Positions 1 through 12,800 of a stretch of DNA of 64,000 nt are shown here, piece by piece (position 1 is the stretch's first letter; every line of letters begins with the position of its first letter). Source of the stretch: Amphiura filiformis (taxonomy: Eukaryota > Echinodermata > Ophiuroidea > Amphilepidida > Amphiuridae); assembly GCF_039555335.1 (NCBI RefSeq), contig NC_092628.1, positions 32,929,727 through 32,993,726 of the forward strand, given 5' to 3'. The notes under the pieces were generated by a model. It ran no database searches. It was not told the DNA's origin and worked only from the letters and a program-made list of their open reading frames with translations. The position numbers and the translations under genes were made by a program.

Positions 1-883
1 ATCCTTTAGGAAAGTCAAAAATACTTTTGAACCTTAATGATTTGGTCACGGAACGTTACCGCTGTTCCCCTACTAAATTATGCAACATTATGCAAATACA
101 AAAACAGCAAATGCAAATAAACCTCAATACACACCTTTGCAGTGTACATTAAAGTGTCTTCTTTGTATACCTGGGCAAAAAATTGGCCCTAGTCTATTTA
201 TAATAATAACCAATGGTCTGGTGTACCAAATGGCTTCAATTTGAGCTTCATTTTGAAAAATGTCCTAACCTCTGAGGCAAGTGCCGCCTCATCAGACACC
301 CTTCCTGTGTGCACAAAAACCTCAAAGTCACCATGTGGCCTCTCTACTATCTTGTAAAATTTATAGAGTCTTAGCCTTACAAACTTCCTACGGTCTTAGT
401 CTTCATACAGTCTTAGTCTCACAAATTGATACAGCCGCAGTCTTACAAAATTCACATGGTCTTCAGTGGCGTAGTGGTAGAGATGAATCCAGCACCTTTG
501 TCGACATAATTATTTTTTTGTGGTGCAAAAGTGCAAAAGAAGATCGCAAAAAATGACACTTTTAGGTTAAAATGGCAAAATATGAGGTTAATTTGGTCAG
601 AAACCCACATACAAGTGTCAACATGGGAGGGAGATGATTGTATGAACCATTCCCCTTTATCAAAATATTGGGGGTTTCTTCATCCCCCATCTCCAGGATG
701 ACGGTCTTAGTCTTGCACATTTCATACGGTCTTAGTCTTACAAAATCCATACGGTATTAGTCTTATAAAATGCACACGGTCTCAGAATTATAAAATTCAC
801 ACAGTCTTAGTTTTACAAATTAATCTGATACATTTCATACGGTCTTAGTCTTGCTCACAGCCCTTACTTTGCTTTTCTTAAAG
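1..883. repeat. 27-bp minisatellite split by a GCGTAG-type element
   Basis: This is intron or upstream DNA before the first visible receptor exon. At 360-465 and 706-860 there are degenerate tandem copies of a unit of about 27 bp built on GGTCTTAGTCTTACAAAAT. The two blocks are separated at about 466-705 by a copy of the element that begins near AGTGGCGTAG and is seen again, in opposite orientation, at 18760-19072. No coding signal is seen in 1-359. Confidence 0.6.
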
Positions 884-3800
884 GTGTCGACATACTAGAG
901 TCTGGTAAAGATGGTAAAATAGTGTTGGAAGGAAGCAATCTCAACCTTACATGCAAAGTTACTACTCCTGATAGTAGATTAGATGAAATACGTTGGTATG
1001 ACAACGACGCCAAGGAGATTACCCAGGACAAGTACATCGTTACTACTAACGATACTGTTATACTCCCATTGGCCAATGTAAGTGGGATTGGAATACGTAA
1101 TTACTACTGTGGCTTCGGCAGTAGGCCTACAACAGGGATCAGGCTGTATGTGGCAAGTAAGTATACAACATACCCTGTCAGGGGCTATTGTGCTTCCTAT
1201 AGCACATTTGTGCAGTGAGAATAAAAATCTGTGCAGTGAGAATTAAAAACCCGTGCTTAAAATATTTCTTTACTAGCTTCAATCCGACAAATGACCAGGA
1301 CATTAAAGAAGTTCCTCTACAAAGTAAGACTGATCTAGTCGGAAAATCCTATATATAAAAAGGGTATAGTTTGTGGTAATCAGTCAAACGCCTCTGGCAA
1401 TGCCCTTGACTAGCCAGCTTCATCTACCCGGTTTTAAAATGTAAGTTGAGGTGTACCACAAGGGTAAATTCTTGGACCACTATTATTTATATTTTTCCAT
1501 ACCAATGTAAAGTTGATATATATCGGGTCGAAATAATGTTGAAATTTTGTCGATATCAGTTTTGAAAATAAAATCAAAGTCGAATTGAAGATTGGCACGG
1601 TTTCAACCACATTTCAACATCGGTTTGAAATCAGGTCGATGATCGACGAGTTATTACATCTAAATGGAATTAGACGTCGATTCAACGTCATCTTGTTAAA
1701 CTTGTGCCCATGTGTGGAGCAGATTCTACCAACTAAGAACACTATAAACACGATAAAGTGTTATATATGCGTAGAGTACCGGCACACCTATTTTGATAAA
1801 TATAAGGAACGTATTTTATTTGATCTGTGTACTGTACATTTTTAAATCACATGAAAATGTACCTTTGTTTTGATTGATGACATTTTACAGTCATACCCAA
1901 GCCTCCAAAGGTGACGTGTTTCAGCCGGTCTCAAGAGAACTATTGGTGTGAATATGAAGAAATAACCGACACTGGTTTGGATTCCAATTTCACTATGGAG
2001 CATACAAGGACTGAGAGTGATTGGTATGTAAGCGGTTGAATTAAAACTGATAAACCCACCAACTCCCTGTTTTTGGACTGCGCAGCTTTGAAAGACCCCT
2101 TGAATTTGACCAAAAACCCATGATTTTGATCATTTCAGCGCTAAAAGACACCTCATTTTAGACCACTTCTATATGTATTTTGGAAAAATGGCAGAGAAAA
2201 ATCTGTTTTGTTTTGTTCTGCTTTGTCTTTGTTTTTCCTGGACGAGGGAGAAATATGCATGGTATATTGTGGGATAGGCTTTTACGACGGGAATTCATGA
2301 CGATTAGTGGGTTTTTAGTGAGTTCCCCGTTGGAAAATTTTAAAACTGTCAAGCTTTCTTCGGGAGTAGCTCTGACTTCTTCAGGACAATGTACCCCTTG
2401 CCTACTGATGGCTCTGAAAAGAGCCGTTCACTGAAGACTGCCCCTTGTCAACAGAGAACAAGCCGATCTCGCCTATCTGCTAAATTTGAAGGTTTGGTGG
2501 CTCTGAAAAGAGCCGTTCACTGACGACTGCCACTTGTCTACAAAACACAAGCAGACTTCGCCTATCTGCTCAATTTAAAGGTTTGGTGGCTCTGAAAAGA
2601 GCCGTTTCACTGAAGACTGCCCCTTGTCAACAGAAAACAAGCAGACCTCGCCTATCTGCTGATACAACTGCTTTCTACCCTCGCCTATAATGGGCCTTTA
2701 AAAGGTCCTCTACTCTCGGGTCCCCGCTACAGCAAAAATTCTTTCCAACCATTACATGTTTAATACATTTTTGTTGTACAGGTGTTCGTTTGTTGACTTT
2801 GATAGGTGGACTATTTGCGAGAATACGGGAAACAACGAGAACGTCTTTTGCAAACCTCGATGCAAGAAAGATCGCAATAATGGAAGATCGTGCATTGTAC
2901 GAGATTCACGACAGCAGTGTGTTCGAGTTAACCAGACCAATGCTCTTGGAAGGCGCTCTACCATGATAAATATCCATCCAATGAAAGGTCATACTTGAGT
3001 TGTAGTATTCATATTATAGTTATCCTATAATATACTGCCCAAAAGTATCCTTACACTTGAAAAAAAACCCATAATTTGAAAACTAAACCAAATTTGGGTA
3101 AATTATCTTTTTAGATAGATGCACTATCTAATCCTGCACATTATGACACTCAATTGAATCCAATGTGACTACAAGAAGTAAAGTTACAAGCATTTGATTA
3201 GACGAGGGGCCAGTGTTAAACTATATATTCAAAAATCCACTGACTAGACTTCTGGTTTGACATTCGTGGGTGGCTCATTTATGCGCGCCTTCTTTAATTT
3301 GAAAAGAAAACTGAAACTTAAGAACTGAAAATGAAATAAAAGTCGTGAAAAGTACAGAGAAGAACAAACGGGATTAAAAACTTACTGCTTTGAATAAAGT
3401 TTGACTGAAGAAACTGTGCTGTATTTTTTTGTCTTGTATAGGCCAGTTTGTCACTTTCAAAACTGGACCTTCGTCTAATCAAATGCTTGTAACTTAACTT
3501 CTTGAGGTCATCTTAGATTAAATGGGGTGTCATAATGTGAGGAATTAGATAGCGCATCTATTAAAAAAATAAATTCACTCAAATATGGTTTAGTTTTAAA
3601 TTTAGGAATTTTTCCAAGTGTAAGGATACTTTTTTGGCGCAGTAGTATGGTACATGTTGCACAATCTGTTACAATAAGTATTGTTATGCAATAAGGCATA
3701 TTTGAACCGAGCCAATGGACCTTTTAAAGTTTTTTCTTTTGGAAAAAAAACCTCTTTTGGATACAAGCCTAGGCAGATTCGTTTCTGTTTTCTATTGAGT

Positions 3801-6800
3801 GGTAAGATATGATGCAACCAAATAGTGCAACAAGTATCATTATTTCAACTAAGATGCTTAAGCAGGATGAGGATTGTTTTCTTTTGTGAAGTCACATTGG
3901 TTTTTATTCATATCTCCAGTTAACATATTTCAGTTATTAAAATGAAAGTAAGATTTAATTTAAATCTGGTTAACCAGACATACCTATTTTTGACGGACGA
4001 ACCGACGTTGCGACTAAAACCTTCAGTCTTCAGCTGGGTTGTGATGCGAATGACCTTGAGTACCGGACACGTCTGGTATAGATGACAACCAGCGAAGAAT
4101 GTCCGGTACTCAAGGTCATTTGCATCACAACCCAGCTGAAGACTGAAGGTTTCAGTTGCAACGTCGGTTCGTCCGTCAAAAATATGTATGTCTGGTTGAC
4201 CAGATTTAAATTAAATCTGAATTTCAACATACCCAGATGAATGAGAGTCTAAACAGTTTGAGTCATTAAAATGGCTAAATTTATAGATAGAGATATTTCA
4301 ATGTCTGAAAGCGATTCTAAGTATTATTATTGAACTGGACACAGGTGGTGGTGGATGCGATATCGCCATTTTTGACGTCGCCATTGGATTAACACATAAT
4401 CATGAAATCTTCTCAAACAATTCTAAATTTGTTATGTGGTGTCAAAGCAAAATTATCTTACTCTAAAACCGTTGGGGTTCGGCAAAGTACCCCACTGTAA
4501 ATGTAAGTATGTTGTTTTTCAATTTAAAACAAACTGCTAACCGTCTATTTTGAATGGACAGACTGGACAGGTGTTTGTTTTTTCCCATTTTATACAACAT
4601 TTTCATTATTTTTTCCAACAGATGCTATTCCTTGCCCGGTAACTGATTTAAAAGTGGTCGCAACAACGTCACGATCTCTTCAACTATCTTGGCGAAAGCC
4701 GGTTGCTTGGCAGTATTCTGCACTTAACTATCAAGTTAACTACTCGGAAAATGAAAGCCTGGAAACTAAGACAGTAAGCATTTTATTCTCAGAGGACATA
4801 CTATTATTAAAATATGTAACAAATATAAGTACTTAATATCAGGGGATTATTAAGTAGTAAGAAAAAATATCAATTCATAGAATTGGCATTATTTTTTAAA
4901 CTATTGCCATGGCATTATAGAGCAAAGTTCAACTTCAAATGGTTATATCCTGATGTCTGTAGCAAATGTCATGTCTCATTGTGATAAATTAAGGGATCTG
5001 GAATGAGCGTTTGGACAGTATTTTTGTGGGACATGAGAGCACCTCAGACATATCAAATTGCATTCTGAATACGAAGCATGTCTTTCTGATATCAAATCAT
5101 TTTCATTTTTTTAAATTCACGATATAATACAAATTTTATGAGAAATGATTAAAATTTGATATTTTTCACATTATTTTATATATAACAGTCCTCGAAGTTT
5201 TATAAATCTAATGATATATTCTTAAAGTGTATGTAGCTGCGGGGGAAAGCCGACGATCACTTGAAAATTGTGACCTTTCATATTGAAAGCTATTGAAGAT
5301 ATGGATTTTTTCCCCAAAAGACCTAATTTTTTGGGTGTTTTGGGAAACAAAATCCATATCTTCAATACGAAAGGTCAAAATGTTCAATTGATCGTCGGCT
5401 TTTCATCCCACCTACATACACTGTAAGTATAAATCATCAGATTTAGAAAGTTTACTTCGAGCACTGTTAAATATCAAAAATATCATTTTTGAATCATTTG
5501 CCATAAAATGTGTATTACATTGCGAATTTCAAAAAATAAAAATTATTTGATATCAGGAGGACATTCTTCGTATTCAGAATGCAATTCGATATGTCTGATG
5601 TGCTTTAATGTCCCACAATAAATACTGTCTAAACGTTCATACCCCATCCCTTAAGAACTTTTAGAACAATAGAAACCGGACGGAGCAGACGGAACTGGCG
5701 GTTAACCGCCGGTCGAGTTTTGATTTCATCCTTTATGCAATGTAATTGTATTTAGGGATATTATGGTACGCTATAAAAGAAAAACATTGTGTAAGTGTAA
5801 GTCAACAAAAACGAAATCAAATTGACAGCGACATTCACAGACTATATATACGGCGAAAAGAGCTTTTTAGACATGTTAGAGTAGATGATACATCACTGTA
5901 TCCCGCATTTTATACCCATTCTTATTACCATGTTCTATTCTCTTTTTTCCCCAGCTCATGGTTACCATGTCCAAAAACGACCCTGTGGTTTTTACATTAC
6001 ATAATCTCTTGCCATATACAATTTACAACATCGTAGTCAGATCACAGCCCTTTGTACATGATGTAGATGGTGGTTCTAATTGGAGTCATAGAGCTTATCT
6101 GTCGAAGGAGACACTCCAGGAAGGTAAATAAGCCCAATCGCCATTCTAACTTCCGGTTTTTGAGAGCAGTTTTAGGACACTTTGACCTCTGACATTTCGG
6201 GAAAATTGACGTAATTATTATTAATTTTCTTATTATTGTCATAATTTTGATCATTAAAAATACCAAATAATTAATTTATAACATACTAATATTTTTTATA
6301 TTTGTTTTAAATATTGTAAAACATTTTAGATTATATTTTGTATGTACAAAAACCCAATATTTCTGAATTTTCTGAAAGGTCAAAGGACAAAGTGTCCTAA
6401 AACTGCAAAAACTGTCCTACAATGCATTGCAATCTTCCAATGCCGATTAGGCTTATTCAATTGAATTAGTTGCCTCTCTTTTGGATGTTGTATATAGCAC
6501 GAATCCGTCAGCAAAATGACATATCAATTTGTAAGCGCTCTTATTTAACAAAGTCATAGTTCATTGCATTTACAATAGTATGACAAAACAGGCGAAAATA
6601 GTAACTTTTTGCACAAGCTTTGCAATTTAAAGAGAATTGGTCATTGCATTGCTCATTGAAATGAAGCTAGTATGTGGACAATATAAGTGTGCTCTTTTAA
6701 TTAATGACATAAAATCGGAAAAATATTGTAAGGATCACTTAAGGTTTTAACTTTTAAAACCTACATTTTGGTCAAAAATCGTGCTTGGATAGGTCGTTTA

Positions 6801-9800
6801 CAACAGATTTACCACATTCGCTTTGCTATAAGCATTGAATTGCGTTATCTGTTGACCTAATGAAAAAGGTGTTTTAGGAGGAAGTGTTAGCTTTCGTTCG
6901 ATATTTAAAAAGTTCTGATTGGATGAAGGGAACACTTGAGGTTTTGACAAAAAAGCAATCACATTAGCCTATTTTCCAGCTAGAAGCTCACACAGCTCGC
7001 TCTTATGATGCTATGCACTCAACCGTGTGATGTAATCAAAGACTGTGTATAGACAATTCACTGCTTGCTTGGAAGCTCTTGGACGAAATTGTGTGCTCAG
7101 GTGTATCGAGGTGGAAACTTTGCACATAGATGGTTTATAAGAGAATCGTTTTTGTAGCCAAACATTTCCATATGAAGGGACTGTATTCAAAGATGGGTTT
7201 AAACAAGAAGGGAGCTTAAAAGGTGGTCTGAACCCTGGAATTATGGAAACTTTCGGGCCTCATAACTGCTAAATTGTTGGTGTAAAGTATATAAAAGTAT
7301 ACATATTTAGAATGGCAAAGACTTGATAAGTTCATCTGTGAGGTCAAATTTGGGCCAAAATGCTCATTTTTGGCCCATTTTTGTGCAACGTAAAAAAAAA
7401 TTCTTGGGCCAAATTTTTTTATTAATTTTTAAAAACTAGACAAAAATATCTAGGGACGGTTTTTTATTTTTTTGAATTTTGACCAACTTCACCAAAAATA
7501 TTTGAAATTTGGGCGAAAATCGGACTTTTTTATGATTTTTTTGAAAATTCAGCATTTTTTGACAATTTTTGGTGCAAATTTCTCGAAGTTGGTCGAAATT
7601 CAAAAAAATGAAAAAACGGTCCCTAGATATTTTTGTCTAGTTTTTAAAAATTAATGAAAAAAAAATTTGGCCCAAGAAGTGGGCCAAAAAACCGTTTTTG
7701 GGATCTTGGGCCAAAAATGAGCATTTTGGCCCAAATTTGACCTCACAGATGAACTTATCAACTTAAGTCTTTGCCATTCTAAATATGTATACTTTTATAT
7801 ACTTTAGACCAACAATTTAGCAGTTATGGGGCCCGAAAGTTTCCATAATTCCAGGGTTCAGACCAACCTTAAAAGATAGAGTTTAGAAACTTTAAAGAGA
7901 AAATACGAAAAGGACTTCAATACAAAAGGTCAAAATTTTCAAATGATGGACGGCTTTTCCTCCCATCTACATACACTTTAAGTACATTATCATTAGATTT
8001 ATACAGTTTACTTCGTTTACTTTTTAATAATTTGCCTTAAAATTTGTATTATTATCGCGAATTAAAAAAAAAATCAAAATTATTTGATATCAGAATTAAG
8101 ACATTCCTCGCATTCAGGATGCAATTTGATGTGTCTGATGTGCTTTCACGTCACTGTGCAAACGTTGCTATTCGATCCCATAATATAATCTCAGCGTTGA
8201 AACATGTACTTCTGTATCGACTGTTTTTAACTGCATGGGCTGCCTGCATGGTGTACAAAACTGTTAACGATGGGCAAAGGTTAAAAAAAAAGTAGATTTA
8301 TCTCCAGGCAGCCCTGCTTTTTGTGACTGAAACAGTCGGTATAATATTAGTCTGTAAGATATCCGACCTCAAAATCGCTGTGTATTTGTTTGTCTTTTTA
8401 TAGCTCCAGCAGGACCTGTTCAGAATCTTATTTTTATCCATTCAACTTCAACACTGGATCCTTATTTGAGAGATGTCAATTTTACATGGATGGTAGGTAC
8501 ATATGTTATATTTCAAATTTTGTAGCCCTAACCATCAAGTATTGCTTTGTTATTTTTTTTTTTTAATTTCATCACGTGGACAGTGCCTTAAAAAAAACAG
8601 AAAGACATGTGAAAAATCGAAATCACGGGTCAATTATATATATATTTGTTATCCTAATCTTTCACCTGTTTTAACCATTCAATAGCACAATAGGGCTTGG
8701 GCTATTAGGCGATTCGCTGTCGAAGTGAGGTAATAATCGGATTAACTACCATAGCAATAGATGAATACAATTTTTGAATAGATCGCTCTGCACTACAAGG
8801 TTGCATTCATCACCTGTGTATGTCTGCAATCATAGATTGAATACAATACCACTCTTTTCAAAGATACTAATCTTACTAATCTTGCGAGTGATCAGTATTT
8901 CTTTGACATCTATGGTTCAATGCATAGGTACCGCGTGAACGTTAATGCGATTATTACGTCACTTCGACCGCGAATTGACTGGTTAAAACAGGTGAAAGAT
9001 TAGGATGAGATTATATATGACCTGTGATTTTGGTTTTTTCACAGGTCTTTCTGTTTCGATTTTTAAGCCAGTGTCTACGTAATGTGGTTATTTATTTGTA
9101 TGGTACGTTTAAATATTTAAGAGACTTAGACTAGACCCATTTATATACGCTCTTATATATTTTGTTTCATACATAACATATCATCACAATATTAATCACG
9201 ATTGGGATTAAACGTTTCAAGTTTGAGAAAGGATTATAATGAGTTCTAAAACGTGGAACGTCCGACATGCTCATATTTTTTGATACAAATTATTGGAGCA
9301 AGTATAGAGCGTATATAGCTAGGTTTATATTATGTTAGGCTATATGTATTCATTCATTTATTTATTAATTCCAGAATGCATATTTTAAAAAAAAGATAAT
9401 GATTCAAGGTCAACACAATGATATTGAAATCCGTTTTCACTTTCGTTTGCTATTGGTTTTAAATAACAAGTCATATATAAGCTCATAATATGCTATTTTA
9501 TAGGCTTTTATATATGGCTTCGCAGACTTCTCTATGTTACCACTTTCAACCCATATAAATGTTTAATAAAGTATTAGTTTTTCATCTAGGTTGTTATAAA
9601 TAATGATTGTTCATGTTGCAGTAAAATTCATTTCCTAGCACTCCAAACTAACAATGAAAAAAGCTGAAACCCTAGGTTTTATTGTTTTCAATGAGTATAA
9701 TATTAAATTCAACGTTTGTAATAAAACGTCCAAATGAATTCGCTTTCCTTTGATCAAGGCCATGAAAACTTTCGTTCACAGACATTCGCCAGCAAATTTG

Positions 9801-12800
9801 AATTTAGCGCAACTACATACGCAATCTGCAGTTTTAGATTTGAAAGCATGAGATACCAACAAGGTGTTTTCATGTGTGTCTGTGTTGTACATTATACACA
9901 AAAGTATAATGTCCATGGTACATCAAAATACCTCTATTGTCTTTTAACCTTAAAGCCACAGGCCTAATCTACGATTTCCGTAGAATTTTAATTTTGTTAT
10001 TCTGTACCCAAAATGCTGAAATAATATTGATAATAACTACCGGGAAGGATTTCTGTCTATTTCAAGCTATAAATAACAATGGAAAGTGGAAGAAACCCCA
10101 CTACTGGTATTTTTTGGTTGTTTAACATGGAGTTATATTATTGGATGATTTTGGCTGATTCCATTTAGGTGTAAGTTGGGACATATGTAAACATTACATA
10201 TATGCCGTAAAATCAGGTTTGAAAAAAAAGAAGGTCTAATTTCATATTATAAGATCGTACATTATGGTTTTAAATATATACCTGGTAGTCACCTTCAGTA
10301 GATGGGATAGCCTTAAAAGCCATAATGTACGATCTTGGAATTATTCTAAGAACAGCTTAGAGTAGTCTATATTCAAAGATAATAATGAAATTGCAACCAC
10401 TGAGTTTGGTCGTTTCACAATACAATGCGCCTCCAGCGTTTACTGGGGAGAGGCCAAAATGCACAGTGCATTTTGGGAAAAGTCGACACCCAAAGCCCGC
10501 GTAATACGAATACAACAGGGACATTATGTCGATTGTGTGTTTAAATTGCAATATAATGATGTTACACGTGAAAGCACACTAACACAGCAATATATATATA
10601 CAATTATAGTAGATCCATTTTCTATCCATTGATTACACGAAATTCTTCACGGAGCTGTTTTCAACATCATTATTATCACACTCACGTAACAATTCAATGG
10701 TGGCTACAGCGGCGATGACGACCCTGAAGGTCACAAATTGGACTGACAAGAGCAACCGCTGGCGGCGCATCGTATTATGAATCGCGAGAATTGCACTCAT
10801 AATGTAAAGAAATGTCATCCTAGCATTTGGTTTTGTTTGCCTTTTTACAGGAAGTTCCAAAGATATTGCGTCACGGTCAAATTCTTGGATATAATATTTA
10901 TTGCAAACCCATAATGGGGAGCGTTGAGACAGATTTTGTTGACGACCCGCAGTATTATAAAGCAGGTATGTTCAGTATTATAGACCCCTTTCTGTGTATT
11001 CCACAAACGTGAACATAAGAATGTGGCAGGCGTACGCACCCCTAGACACGATAGAAAAGTTTATAATTATGTGATATGGACAATGAAAGAATCTAAATTC
11101 ATAGACCCTTGGCATCGAATTTACTTAACTACAACTTCTACAACTTCCAAAACTGATAAATTGCTATACTTTCGTATTTGTGTTTCATTTTTTCGTCCAG
11201 GCCTTGACAAATTTGCATCTTACTATATAAGTGTTGCAGCCACGACAGTCGAAGGTGAAGGTCCCAACGCTACCGTTACGCTGCCTGATTTGACGTCTTG
11301 TAAGTGTTCACTTGCACTTGATCATATTTAACGCAAACCCCTCCCATTGTGATTTCATTATTTTGTACCAGGCACAACAAGTATTAGTGGGTGTTCTAGA
11401 TTCCATGAAATGGGAGGTTTGGTACCATCGCATCGTTAGGGGGGGGGGCGAAGCTGCAACTGGCACTAGAGGTAGTTGACATCATGAGTACACAAATGTA
11501 ATACAATGTAACGCCGCGCCACATAGGTTGGAAGTTACCACTTTGGGGAAGGGGAAAATCGGCACTGCTACTAGAGATAGCTGGTATCAGGGTTAGGCCT
11601 GCACAAAAGTGCACGCGGCAATTAAACCGAAGTAGGTCATCGAACTTCATATTTTCCATATGAGGATTAAAAAACACAAATTTATTCTTGATTATTGATT
11701 TGTACTACAGCTCCCAGGCCACCTGTCTACGAGAAGCCCTTCCCTATAGCACGGTCACCGCATAGTATCGAGGTGAGGTGGAAGGATTCACGCGATCCAC
11801 AAGGTCATATCGAGCACTACTTATTGCAATGGTCTCAAAATGAAGCCGATTGGTAAGCTTCCGTACAGAGAAGAAATAATATACGTATGTTAAAATTGCA
11901 GTCTTTGATCAAAGTACACCATTAGATCCACCAAATTTGTAGTTTAATGTCATTCAATGATTTGAAACTGTGATTTATGCAAGCCGAAATTATCATCCAA
12001 CATGACGAGTACCTTGACGAGACCCTTGAAGTTGGACTCCCATAATGGCTCTCCACTGCTCTCTATCTAGTATTCTTGATGTCAGATCCTGATATTGTCA
12101 TGTATCCTCTGTTAAGATCTTTTAAGTCTTAATGTACGATTTCCTTCAAATTTTAAATTTGTTCTTCTATACTCAAAATGCTGAAATAATACAAGTAATA
12201 ATTGTCGGGAAGGGTTTCTGTCCGATTTAAGCTGAAATAACAAGGTAAAGTGAAAGAAACTCTACTGCTGTTTTTTGGCTGTTTTTAAAACATGCAGTTC
12301 TATAGGAGGACATAAAGTCATAATTATGAATTATGACTATGTCGAACTTTGCCCTGTTGACCTACAAACACAACAAATTTTGACTGATTCCGTTTAAGTG
12401 CAAGTTGGGACACGTGTAAACATTACAAATATGCCAAAAAATCAGGTTTGAAAAAATTTAACCAATTTCATATTATAAGATCGTATGGCTTTAATGTAAT
12501 CCCTTATCCCTTAATGATGAGTACCAATCATTGAAATACACCCTATATACAATCTTTGTATGGCCTGAAATGTTACTACAATCGCCGCGTTTTCAAATGC
12601 GATGATATGCAGATGATATGTGTGTGTTTCTATCACGTTTAAATATCTGCGTGGACGAGGCTGAGTTGCGCTGATTTTTCAGCGTCGTGGGCGATATCTC
12701 CCTAGTGCAAGGGTTCATGTTGGAGATTGCAAGTTGCGGGCTTGTACTGCAGAGTCGGGTGCGTTGCCCCATTTGCCTCACTTCATGTAGGCGTTAGGTT

